From positions 1-64,000 of the forward strand of contig JAFQKB010000064.1 in assembly GCA_017397125.1 (NCBI GenBank): a DNA stretch of 64,000 nt. The letters run 5' to 3'. This DNA is from Clostridia bacterium (GTDB lineage: Bacteria; Bacillota; Clostridia; Oscillospirales; Acutalibacteraceae). Positions 45,681 to 53,881 of this stretch are shown piece after piece; the stretch's first letter is position 1; each line of letters begins with the position of its first letter. The translations under genes were made by a program, and so were the position numbers. Under the pieces are notes generated by a model. It made no database searches. It was given only the letters and a program-made list of their open reading frames with translations, and was not told the origin of the DNA.

Positions 45681-46604
45681 TTAGTCGAATTTGATTCTGG
45701 GATCCACGGCCTTATACAGCAGGTCGCAGATCAGATTGGCAATGACCATAATGGTCGCCAGGAACACCGTGGTCGCCATGATCATTGTATAGTCGCGGTC
45801 GTTGATGGCGGTAATGAACTTACTGCCGATGCCGCCCACGGTGAAGATGGTCTCGACCACCATCGAGCCGGTGATGATGTAGGCGATCTGGGGACCCGCG
45901 TAGGTGATGACCGGGATCATAGAGTTCCGCAAGGCGTGCTTGAAGATCATCTTGGTGCGGGAGACGCCCTTGGAACGGGCGGTGCGGATATAGTCCTGGC
46001 CCAGAGCGTCCAGCATACTGGTCTTGGACAGACGGGTGATATACGCCATGGGATAGGCCGCCAAGGCAATGACCGGCAATATGTAGCTGGGGTTATTGGC
46101 GTCCCACACCGGGATCCACTGAAGCTTGATGCAGAACACCAAAAGCAGCAGCGTGGCCAACACAAAGGAGGGCACCGCCGTGAACAGGGTGGAGAAAAAC
46201 ACGATGACCCGATCCGGCAGCTTGTTGCGCATCAAGGCGGCCAGACTGCCGAACACGATGCCCAGCAGCAGCGCCACACCCATGGCCATCAGGCCCAGCT
46301 TGGCGGATATGGGAAAGGACTCGCCGATGATGGCGCTGATCTCACGGCCGTTTTTCAGCGATACGCCAAAGTCGCCCTGGACCAGGCCCTTCATCCAGTT
46401 GAAGAACTGCACCGGCAGCGGCTTATCCAGACCATAGCGCTCGTTGAGCGCCTGAATGGTCAAAGGATCCAGCGCCTTTTCGCTGTTGAAGGGACCGCCA
46501 GGGACAGCGTGCATCGTAAAGAACGTAATGGCACAAATGATCAGAATTGTGACGATAGCAAGCAGTATACGCTTGAGAACATACATTGCCAATTTGGAAT
46601 CCAA
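45681..46604 (-). CDS. oppB: Oligopeptide ABC transporter permease OppB
   Basis: A 307-residue permease and first gene of the opp operon. The N-terminal YVLKRILLAIVTILIICAIT helix and the PGGP motif are family hallmarks, and the EAA-type coupling loop reads DYIRTARSKGVSRTKMIFKHA. A TTG start at 46604 is chosen because AAAGGAG lies 9 nt upstream; the first ATG (46586) has no ribosome site. Confidence 0.93.
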   Translation of the reverse strand: MDSKLAMYVLKRILLAIVTILIICAITFFTMHAVPGGPFNSEKALDPLTIQALNERYGLDKPLPVQFFNWMKGLVQGDFGVSLKNGREISAIIGESFPISAKLGLMAMGVALLLGIVFGSLAALMRNKLPDRVIVFFSTLFTAVPSFVLATLLLLVFCIKLQWIPVWDANNPSYILPVIALAAYPMAYITRLSKTSMLDALGQDYIRTARSKGVSRTKMIFKHALRNSMIPVITYAGPQIAYIITGSMVVETIFTVGGIGSKFITAINDRDYTMIMATTVFLATIMVIANLICDLLYKAVDPRIKFD

Positions 46605-46639
46605 AAATCTTCACTCCTTTGAAGTGTACGACCCCTGTC

Positions 46640-46700
46640 GCACACAAAAGCACAACAGAATCATAGCATCTGCACAGATATTTAAGTAATCATACCACAA
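46640..46700 (-). promoter_or_regulatory. Tentative opp operon promoter region
   Basis: Two TATGAT hexamers lie on the minus strand upstream of oppB, one preceded by TGC as an extended -10. Neither has a good -35 (the best is TTGTTT at 17 bp), so the start point is uncertain. Confidence 0.35.
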
Positions 46701-46796
46701 TGTTAAATAAAAAACAATAGAAACAACACACTTTTTTCGCTTTTTCACAGTAAAAAGTTAAATTGTTTGTATAAAGCGAACAAAAAATGGCCTTTT

Positions 46797-47867
46797 TTAC
46801 AGTACAATGAGTTTTTTCTCGCTGGCGGTCAGGTTGAGACTGCCCTCCTCGGTGACGTACACCATATCCTCGATGCGGACACCGAATTGGTTCTCCAGGT
46901 AGATGCCGGGCTCCACCGTCATCACCGTGCCGGGGCGCAGCACCGTCTCGCACCGGGGATTGAAGCTGGGGTTCTCGTGGATCTCCACACCTACGCTGTG
47001 CCCCAGGCCGTGGCCGAAGCAGCCCTCGTAGCCGGCACCGTAGATGATGTCCCGGGCCACCTTGTCCACATCCTTGCACACCACACCGGCGCGGATGACC
47101 TTTTCGGACTCCAGCTGGGCACGCAGAACGGTGTCGTATACCTTCTGCATCTCCCCGGTGACCTGGCCCACCGCCACGGTGCGGGTCATATCCGCGTGAT
47201 AGCCACCCACCACGGCACCGAAATCCATGGTGAGGAAATCGCCCCGCTCCACCGCCTTTTCGGTGGGCACACCGTGGGGCAGAGAGGAATTCTTGCCGGA
47301 CACCACGATGAAGTCAAAGGACACGCCCTCGCTGCCCAGGCGGCGCATAAAGAACTCCATATCCAGCATGATCTCCCGCTCGGTACGGCCGGGCTGAATA
47401 CGGTCCAGTATGTAGGTAAAGGTCTCGTCGGTCATCTGCTGGGCCTGCCGCAGCAGAGCCAGCTCCGCCGGGGTCTTGATCGCCCGCATATCCTCGGTAA
47501 GGCGGTCAAAGCGGTCGCTCTCCCGGACGGTGACGTCCGGCAGAGCCGCCCGCAGCGCCGCCAGGCGGCTGACCGAGGTGCTGTCCGCCTCGATATACAG
47601 GTCACGGACGCCGAAACGGCCGCACAGCTCCCGGATCTCGTCGTTGAGCCGCTGGCTCAGCTGCACCTCGCAGCTGTCCACCACCTCTTTGGCCTTTTCG
47701 TAATACCGGAAGTCGATTAGGAACACCGCACCCTCCGGGGCCATCAACACCGCACCGGCGCTGGTCTCAAAGCCGGTATAATAAAACCGATTGGTCACAC
47801 TGGTAACCAAAAAAGCCTCGCCCCGGGCCAATTCGCCCCGGATCCGCTCCACTCTCTGCTTAATCAT
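46797..47867 (-). CDS. Xaa-Pro aminopeptidase/dipeptidase (M24B)
   Basis: A 356-residue pita-bread metallopeptidase that cleaves Xaa-Pro bonds. A creatinase-like N-terminal domain (1-125) precedes the M24 domain. Metal ligands are in [31 protein letters not shown] and TVEPGIY, with a final Glu in RIEDMV. ATG 47867 lies 23 bp after the pepD stop, so both form an operon. Annotated alternatives are pepP or pepQ; the length fits either. Confidence 0.92.
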   Translation of the reverse strand: MIKQRVERIRGELARGEAFLVTSVTNRFYYTGFETSAGAVLMAPEGAVFLIDFRYYEKAKEVVDSCEVQLSQRLNDEIRELCGRFGVRDLYIEADSTSVSRLAALRAALPDVTVRESDRFDRLTEDMRAIKTPAELALLRQAQQMTDETFTYILDRIQPGRTEREIMLDMEFFMRRLGSEGVSFDFIVVSGKNSSLPHGVPTEKAVERGDFLTMDFGAVVGGYHADMTRTVAVGQVTGEMQKVYDTVLRAQLESEKVIRAGVVCKDVDKVARDIIYGAGYEGCFGHGLGHSVGVEIHENPSFNPRCETVLRPGTVMTVEPGIYLENQFGVRIEDMVYVTEEGSLNLTASEKKLIVL

Positions 47868-47890
47868 CTTATCTCTCCCCTATTCTTGCA

Positions 47891-49303
47891 TTATAACTCT
47901 CGGAGCACCGCACACAGATAGCGGTACACCCGGTCGGTGGAGGCCACCGACAGCCGCTCCCGGCAGGTGTGGATGTCCTGCATATCCGGGCCGATGGACA
48001 CCGCGTCCAGGCCGGGCAGCTTGCCGCACAGGATGCCGCACTCCAGGCCGGCGTGGATGGCAATAACCTCCGGCGGGGTGCCGGACGCCTGCTCCCACAC
48101 CCGGCACATCACGTCCCGCAGGCGGGACTCCCGGGCGTATTCCCAGGCCGGATAGTGGCCGTAGCAATCGTAGCGGCCGCCGTAGGATTCGATCTTGTTC
48201 TGCAACCGCTCCAGCAGGGCGGTCTTTTCCTCCTCCTTGCTGCTGCGCACCGCAAAGGAGGCCCGCAGCTCACGCTGGTCGGTGGTGAGGATGCCCAGAT
48301 TCAGCGAGGTCTGCACCAGGCCGGGGATATCTTCGCTCATGGTAACGATGCCGTTGGGCACCGTGGCCAGCAGCTCCGCCACCCGGTCCGCTACGGCTGC
48401 GGTCATCACCTGAGCGGCCGCGTCCACCGGCTGCACGGTGACCGTCAGGTCCGGGTCACCCGGCACCCGATTGGCTGCCGCAAAGGCGGCGGCTGTCTGG
48501 GTGGGGTCGCTGTCGCAGGCGATGACAGCCTGGCAAAAAACAGGGATGGCGTTGTCCTTTTGGCCGCCGTTGACCGCCGCCACAGAGCAGGACAGGCTCT
48601 GCAAAAACCGGCCCATCACCACGTTGGCGTTCAGGCGTCCCTTATGGATCTCTACGCCGGAATGGCCGCCCTGCAGGCCTGCCACCGTCACCCGGTAGCA
48701 GGGGCGCCGATTCTCTTCGTATGTAAGCGGCAGGCACAGCTCCGCCCGGGCACCGCCGGAGCAGCTGACGGTCAGCACACCCTCCGCCTCGGAGTCCACG
48801 TTGATGAGCATCCGGCCATCCAGCACCGTGCCGTCCAGGCCCTCGGCGCCGAACATACCGGTCTCCTCGTCCACCGTAAGCAGCACCTCCAGGGGCGGGT
48901 GGCACACATCCTCCCGCTCCAGTATAGCCAGCGCCATTGCCACCGCTATGCCGTCGTCACCGCCCAGGGTGGTGCCGTGGGCGAACACCCACTCCCCATC
49001 GGTGTCCACGTCCAGGCCGTCCCGGGTGAAATCAATGGGGCAATCCGGAGCTTTTTCGCACACCATGTCCAGGTGACCCTGGAGGATCACCGTGGGGTGG
49101 TCCCCATACCCGGCAGAGGCCGGCTTTTTGATGATCACGTTGCCTAGGGCGTCCTGCTGATGCCACAGACCCAATTTTCGGGCAAAGGCAACACAGAAAT
49201 CGCTGATGCGGGCGGTATCTCCCGAACCGTGAGGAATGGCGCACAGCTGCTCAAAGATAGCAAATACCCGGGCAGGCTGCAAATGTTTTAACTTTCCCAA
49301 CAC
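47891..49303 (-). CDS. pepD: Aminoacyl-histidine dipeptidase (peptidase D)
   Basis: M20C di-zinc dipeptidase (about 470 residues) cleaving Xaa-His and other dipeptides. Motifs are LQGHLDMVCEK, GGDDGIAVAMALAIL, TVDEETGMFGAEGLD and the C-terminal HAGLECGIL. The start is ambiguous: GTG 49303 lies close to GGAGGG, and TTG 49300 has 7-nt spacing. No ATG start exists in the N-terminal region. It has its own promoter and is followed by the Xaa-Pro peptidase gene. Confidence 0.92.
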   Translation of the reverse strand: MLGKLKHLQPARVFAIFEQLCAIPHGSGDTARISDFCVAFARKLGLWHQQDALGNVIIKKPASAGYGDHPTVILQGHLDMVCEKAPDCPIDFTRDGLDVDTDGEWVFAHGTTLGGDDGIAVAMALAILEREDVCHPPLEVLLTVDEETGMFGAEGLDGTVLDGRMLINVDSEAEGVLTVSCSGGARAELCLPLTYEENRRPCYRVTVAGLQGGHSGVEIHKGRLNANVVMGRFLQSLSCSVAAVNGGQKDNAIPVFCQAVIACDSDPTQTAAAFAAANRVPGDPDLTVTVQPVDAAAQVMTAAVADRVAELLATVPNGIVTMSEDIPGLVQTSLNLGILTTDQRELRASFAVRSSKEEEKTALLERLQNKIESYGGRYDCYGHYPAWEYARESRLRDVMCRVWEQASGTPPEVIAIHAGLECGILCGKLPGLDAVSIGPDMQDIHTCRERLSVASTDRVYRYLCAVLREL

Positions 49304-49333
49304 GATCCCTCCATTCCGTAACAATGATGTAGT

Positions 49334-49362
49334 ATTATATCACACAAGCCTTTTTATTGCAA
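49334..49362 (-). promoter_or_regulatory. pepD-pepP operon promoter
   Basis: TTGCAA (49357-49362) and TATAAT (49334-49339) on the minus strand, spacer 17 bp. Confidence 0.75.
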
Positions 49363-49378
49363 CTGCTAAACAAAGGAA

Positions 49379-49402
49379 AAAGCCACCCGCAGGTGGCTTT
49401 TC
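49379..49402 (-). terminator. Terminator of the paaK-ACT operon
   Basis: AAAAGCCACC pairs with GGTGGCTTTT around a short loop. It lies just after the ACT-domain gene. Confidence 0.75.
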
Positions 49403-49412
49403 CACAAAAGTA

Positions 49413-49844
49413 TTACAGCTTATCCACGTCGGCGTCGGTGATCAGATGGAAGCCCGCCGCCTCCAACGCCGCCTCAGCAGCGGCATTATCCGCCACCCGC
49501 AGCACCACGTAGGCGTGCTTTTCGGTGCGGGCCATAAAGGCGTACAGATACTCCATATTGATGCCGGCCTCGTCCAGCACCTGCAGGGCCTTGGACAGCT
49601 TGCCCGGCTGGTCGCCGATCTTGACACCCACCACCTCGGTGATCTTGATGAGATAGCCCTGCTCACTCAGCGTGCTGCAGGCGGTGTCGTTATCGTTGAC
49701 GATCAGTCGCAGAATGCCGAAATCACGGGTGTCCGCAATGGACAGCGCCCGCAGATTCACGTTGTGGGCCGCCAGGGTCTCGGTGATGTCCACCAGCGTA
49801 CCCTGCTTATTCTCTACAAAAACAGTCAATTGCTTCAAAGACAT
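49413..49844 (-). CDS. Tandem ACT-domain protein
   Basis: A 143-residue protein made of two ACT domains (about 1-67 and 70-143), each opening with a beta strand and ligand-loop pattern (LTVFVENKQGTLVDITETLA and VGVKIGDQPGKLSKALQVL). ACT domains bind amino acids. This architecture commonly sits next to phenylacetate-CoA ligase genes, but no biochemical role is established. It is 19 bp downstream of paaK and under the same Phe T-box, so phenylalanine is a plausible ligand. Confidence 0.9.
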   Translation of the reverse strand: MSLKQLTVFVENKQGTLVDITETLAAHNVNLRALSIADTRDFGILRLIVNDNDTACSTLSEQGYLIKITEVVGVKIGDQPGKLSKALQVLDEAGINMEYLYAFMARTEKHAYVVLRVADNAAAEAALEAAGFHLITDADVDKL

Positions 49845-49863
49845 ACGTATTTCCCCTTTCTAA

Positions 49864-51174
49864 TCAATCGTGCAGCTTGCGTTTGTCAATCACGCGAACC
49901 GCCTTGCCCTCGCTGCGGACGATGCTCTTGGGTGCCACCAGGTGCACCTTCGGGTTGATGCCCAGCATGGTCTTCATGGCATTCGCCAGCGCCTTTTCCC
50001 GCTCGGTGACGCCGCTGACGGTGTCGGTGAACATATCCGGGCTCAGCTCCACGTTTACGTCAAAGGTGTCGTTGTTGCCCACACGGTCCACGATGATCTG
50101 ATAGTTGGGCTCATAGCCCTCTTTGAGCAGCACCGTCTCGATCTGGCTGGGGAACACGTTGACGCCGCGGATGATCAGCATATCGTCGCTGCGGCCCATG
50201 GGCTTGGCCATCTTGATGAGGGTGCGGCCGCAGGAACACTTCTTACGGCTGAGCACGCAGATGTCCCGGGTGCGATAGCGCAGCAGGGGGAACGCCTCTT
50301 TGTCCAGCGAGGTGAACACCAACTCGCCCTTGCTGCCCTCCGGCAGCACCTCACCGGTATCGGGGTCGATGATCTCGGCCAGGAAGTGGTCCTCATTGAT
50401 GTGCATACCGGTCTGCTCGCAGCACTCAAAGGACACGCCGGGGCCGGAGGTCTCGGTCAGACCGTAAATGTCATAGGCCTTGATGCCCAGGGTGGCCTCA
50501 ATGCTCCGGCGCATCTCCTCGGTCCAGGGCTCGGCACCGAAGATACCCGCCTTGAGCGGGATCTTATCCGGAGTGTAGCCCTGCTCCTTGAGGGTCTCGC
50601 CGATGTAGGCGGCATAGGAGGGGGTACAGCAGAGGATGGTAGCGGAGAGATCCTCCATAAACTGGATCTGCCGCTCGGTATTACCAGAGGACATAGGCAG
50701 GGTCAGACACCCCACCTTGTGAGAGCCGCCGTTGAGACCGGGACCGCCGGTGAACAGGCCGTAGCCATAGGCCACCTGCACCACGTCCTCGTTTGTGCCG
50801 CCGGCGGCCACGATGGCGCGGGCGCAGCAATCCTCCCACAGATCGATGTCGTGCTGGGTGTAAAAGGCCACCACGCGACGGCCGGTGGTGCCGGAGGTAG
50901 ACTGGATGCGCACGCAATCCTTCAGGGGCTTGGCCAGCAGACCGTAGGGATAGGCGTCCCGCAGATCGGCCTTGGTGAGGAAAGGAAGCTTGTGCAGGTC
51001 CTCAATACCGGTGATATCCTCGGGCTTGACTCCCCTTTCGTCCATCAGGCTGCGGTAGTAGGGCACGTTTTCGTAGACGTGACGCACCTGCTTGACCAAC
51101 TTTTCGGACTGGAGCTGTTTGATCTCCTCTACCGGCATGGTTTCGATTTCTTTTTGGTAATAGCGCTGTTCCAT
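49864..51174 (-). CDS. paaK: Phenylacetate-CoA ligase
   Basis: AMP-forming ligase of 436 residues converting phenylacetate (or indole- or hydroxyphenyl-acetate) plus ATP and CoA to arylacetyl-CoA. The P-loop QSTSGTTGRRV, the central AYDIYGLTE and the C-terminal GRSDDMLIIRGVNVFPSQIE hinge are classic PaaK motifs. ATG 51174 follows AAAGGACG; the longer frame to 51291 runs into the leader terminator. A Phe-specifier T-box precedes it. IorAB, which interconverts arylacetyl-CoA and arylpyruvate, is encoded just upstream. Confidence 0.93.
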   Translation of the reverse strand: MEQRYYQKEIETMPVEEIKQLQSEKLVKQVRHVYENVPYYRSLMDERGVKPEDITGIEDLHKLPFLTKADLRDAYPYGLLAKPLKDCVRIQSTSGTTGRRVVAFYTQHDIDLWEDCCARAIVAAGGTNEDVVQVAYGYGLFTGGPGLNGGSHKVGCLTLPMSSGNTERQIQFMEDLSATILCCTPSYAAYIGETLKEQGYTPDKIPLKAGIFGAEPWTEEMRRSIEATLGIKAYDIYGLTETSGPGVSFECCEQTGMHINEDHFLAEIIDPDTGEVLPEGSKGELVFTSLDKEAFPLLRYRTRDICVLSRKKCSCGRTLIKMAKPMGRSDDMLIIRGVNVFPSQIETVLLKEGYEPNYQIIVDRVGNNDTFDVNVELSPDMFTDTVSGVTEREKALANAMKTMLGINPKVHLVAPKSIVRSEGKAVRVIDKRKLHD

Positions 51175-51223
51175 TGTGTTTCGTCCTTTCTTCCAAGATG
51201 GATTTGGGTTGACGCGAAACGCA

Positions 51224-51500
51224 GAAAAACAAAAACGCCCTCTGCATTCCGCTGCGGAATACAGAGGACGAGAAAAATCCCGTGGTACCACCTCTATTTA
51301 CCGTTGTCTCACGACAACGGCCTCCGGGTGCAAGCACACCCTTGTCGATATAACGGTCGAAACCCGTTTAGCCTACGCAGTTGCCCTTCAGCTAACAACT
51401 CACGGAATGAATTCGCCGACTTTACACCGCTGCATCCCACCAACCGCAGCTCTCTGTGGGTGATATTTTCGGGTACTGGTTTCCGCTCAAGCGTCTTTAT
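51224..51500 (-). promoter_or_regulatory. T-box leader with phenylalanine specifier
   Basis: The minus strand holds the T-box AGGTGGTACCACG (51281-51293) and a strong terminator stem CCTCTGTATTCCGC/GCGGAATGCAGAGG followed by TTTTTG. Stem I base CGGAA/TTCCG flanks an AGTA element. The opposite specifier-loop strand reads GAA-TTC-A, giving codon TTC (51409-51411, Phe), in the same geometry as the Ile leader at 7702-7960. AGAGAG and GGTTGG motifs of stem I are also present. Uncharged tRNA-Phe should switch on paaK and the ACT gene. Confidence 0.9.
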
Positions 51501-51507
51501 GTGGTGT

Positions 51508-51536
51508 ATTTTAGCACCATTTTTTTGGATTGTCAA
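51508..51536 (-). promoter_or_regulatory. Promoter of the T-box-paaK-ACT unit
   Basis: TTGACA (51531-51536) and TAAAAT (51508-51513) on the minus strand, spacer 17 bp, between iorB and the T-box. It separates paaK regulation from the iorAB operon. Confidence 0.8.
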
Positions 51537-51552
51537 TAGCTGTTTTGCAAAA

Positions 51553-52125
51553 TTATGCACTATATCCCAAATCGAATGCGATCTTATTCATCTCTACGAA
51601 CTTAGGATTGACCGTATTCTCAATGGCGGCGATCCAGCGCTCGTAGGGGATGTTAAAGTGTTTGGCAGCGCGCCCCATCAGCACGATGTTGACCGCCTTG
51701 GCGGAGCCGGCCTGCTGGGCCAGAGAGAGGGCGTCCAGCGCCTCCACCTGCACCCCTTTGGCGGTCAGCTCCTCCAGCACGTCCGCCGGGTATTCGGCGG
51801 CGCCGATGATCACCGGCATGGGGTCGATCTGCTGGGTGTTCACCACAATGCGGCCGTCCGCCTTCAGGTACTTGGCGTAGCGGGCCGCCTCCAATTTTTC
51901 GAATGCGATGATGATGTCAGCCTCGCCCTCGGTGACGATGGGAGAATACACCTTATCCCCAAAGCGGACGTAGGTGACCACCGAACCGCCGCGCTGACTC
52001 ATACCGTGGACCTCGCTGACCTTAACGTCGTAGCCCTCGTCCACCAGAAGACGCCCAAGCAGCTTGGACGCCAGCAGACTGCCCTGACCGCCCACACCGA
52101 CGATCATAACACTGGTCGTTTTCAT
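51553..52125 (-). CDS. iorB: Indolepyruvate:ferredoxin oxidoreductase beta subunit
   Basis: A 190-residue gamma/beta-type subunit that works with IorA in the oxidation of aryl-2-oxo acids to arylacetyl-CoA, with reduced ferredoxin. The opening VMIVGVGGQGSLLASKLLGR is the family motif, followed by EVHGMSQRGGSVVTYVRFG. ATG 52125 follows AAAGGAGGGG; the longer frame into iorA is not needed. It lies 13 bp after iorA. Confidence 0.93.
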   Translation of the reverse strand: MKTTSVMIVGVGGQGSLLASKLLGRLLVDEGYDVKVSEVHGMSQRGGSVVTYVRFGDKVYSPIVTEGEADIIIAFEKLEAARYAKYLKADGRIVVNTQQIDPMPVIIGAAEYPADVLEELTAKGVQVEALDALSLAQQAGSAKAVNIVLMGRAAKHFNIPYERWIAAIENTVNPKFVEMNKIAFDLGYSA

Positions 52126-52138
52126 AGTCTCCCCTCCT

Positions 52139-53863
52139 TTATACAATGGCATCAAAGGCGCACAGCTGCTTGCACACGCCGCAGCCCACGCACAGGGTGG
52201 CGTCCACAACTGCCTTGCCATCCTTCATGCTGATGGCGGGACAGCCCAGGGTCATACACCGCTTGCAGGACTTGCACTTGTCCGCCTCCACCTTAAGAGG
52301 CGGCAGCGCCTTGACCGATTTCAGCAGCACGCAGGGCCGGCGGGAGATGATGACCGACGGCTCCTCGGCCGCCAGCTCCTCCTTGATGGCCGTGTCGCAG
52401 GCCTTCAGGTCGTAGGGGTCCACCACCCGCACCCGGTTGATGCCCAGGGCACGGCACAGGGCCTCCAGATCCACCTTGGCGGCGGGGTCGCCCTTGATGT
52501 TGTAGCCGGTGGTGGGGTTGTGCTGATGACCGGTCATACCGGTGATGGAGTTGTCCAGGATGATGACGGTGGAGTTGGTGGCGTTGTACGCCACGTTCAC
52601 CAGGCCGGTCATGCCGGAGTGCATAAAGGTGGAATCGCCGATGACCGCCACCGACTTTTTCTCCGCCTCGGCGCCCCGGGCCAGGTTAAAGCCGTGGAGT
52701 CCGGACACGGAGGCACCCATACACAGGGTGGAGTCCAGAGCATTCAGGGGCGGCACCGCGCCCAGGGTATAGCAGCCGATGTCACCCAAAGCGGTGATCT
52801 TATTCTTCGCCAGGGTGTAGAACAGACCCCGGTGGGGGCAGCCGGCGCACATCATGGGCGGGCGGTTAGGAATGGCCGAGTCGGCGGCCACGCAGGGATT
52901 CGGCTCCTTGCCAAAGGCGGCGGCGATGGTCTGCTGGGAGAACTCGCCCAGCAGGGAGAATACGTCCTTGCCCACCACGTCCAGGCCCAGGGCACGGACG
53001 TGGTTTTCGATAAAGGGATCCAGCTCCTCGATGACGTACAGCTTTTTCACCTTGGCGGCGAAATCCTTGATGAGATCCACCGGCAAGGGATACGGCATAC
53101 CGATCTTGAGAATGGAGGCGGAATCCCCCAGCACCTCCTTGACGTACAGATAAGAGCAGCCGGAGGTGATGATACCGATCTCATCGGAGTTCAGCTCCAC
53201 CGTATTAAAGGCACAGTCCTCCGCCAGGGCGCGCAGCGCCTCGGTGCGCTGCTCCACCACGGGGTGACGCTTGATGGCGTTGCCGGGCATCATGATGTAT
53301 TTCTGCGGGTTTTTAACGTACTCCTTGATGGGTGCCTGCTCCCGCTCCCCCACCTCCACGATGGACTGGCTGTGGGCGATGCGGGTGCACATACGCAGCA
53401 GCACCGGGGTGTCGTACTCCTCGGACAGCCGGAAGGCCGCCTTGGCATAGGCGTAGGCCTCAGCGGAATCCGCCGGCTCCAGCATGGGCACCTTGGCCGC
53501 CATGGCATAATGGCGGCTGTCCTGCTCGTTCTGGGAGGAGTGCATGGCCGGGTCGTCCGCCACACAGATGACCATACCGCCGGTGACGCCGGTATAGGAC
53601 AGGGTGAACAACGGGTCGGCGGCCACGTTCAGGCCCACGTGCTTCATGGCACAGGCGGAGCGGGCGCCCGCCAGGCTGGCGCCAAAGGCCACCTCGCAGG
53701 CCACCTTTTCGTTGGGTGCCCACTCGCTGTGGATATCGTCGTATTTGGCTAAAAACTCGGTAATCTCGGTGGAGGGGGTGCCGGGATAACTGGACACCAC
53801 CTGCAGGCCGCCGTCGTACAGACCGGCGGCAACCGCCTGGTTACCGATCATCAGTTTCTTCAT
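52139..53863 (-). CDS. iorA: Indolepyruvate:ferredoxin oxidoreductase alpha subunit
   Basis: A 574-residue TPP enzyme subunit. The N-terminal part holds the pyrimidine-binding domain (YPGTPSTEITEFLA). The TPP domain carries GDIGCYTLG, GDSTFMHSGMTGL and LDNSITGMTGHQHNP. The C terminus has two 4Fe-4S ferredoxin motifs, CKSCKRC..GCP and CVGCGVCKQLC. It decarboxylates aryl pyruvates from Phe, Tyr and Trp, and is reversible when reduced ferredoxin is plentiful. It lies 18 bp after an acyl-CoA ligase gene. Confidence 0.95.
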   Translation of the reverse strand: MKKLMIGNQAVAAGLYDGGLQVVSSYPGTPSTEITEFLAKYDDIHSEWAPNEKVACEVAFGASLAGARSACAMKHVGLNVAADPLFTLSYTGVTGGMVICVADDPAMHSSQNEQDSRHYAMAAKVPMLEPADSAEAYAYAKAAFRLSEEYDTPVLLRMCTRIAHSQSIVEVGEREQAPIKEYVKNPQKYIMMPGNAIKRHPVVEQRTEALRALAEDCAFNTVELNSDEIGIITSGCSYLYVKEVLGDSASILKIGMPYPLPVDLIKDFAAKVKKLYVIEELDPFIENHVRALGLDVVGKDVFSLLGEFSQQTIAAAFGKEPNPCVAADSAIPNRPPMMCAGCPHRGLFYTLAKNKITALGDIGCYTLGAVPPLNALDSTLCMGASVSGLHGFNLARGAEAEKKSVAVIGDSTFMHSGMTGLVNVAYNATNSTVIILDNSITGMTGHQHNPTTGYNIKGDPAAKVDLEALCRALGINRVRVVDPYDLKACDTAIKEELAAEEPSVIISRRPCVLLKSVKALPPLKVEADKCKSCKRCMTLGCPAISMKDGKAVVDATLCVGCGVCKQLCAFDAIV

Positions 53864-53881
53864 AATGGGTTTGCTCCTCTC

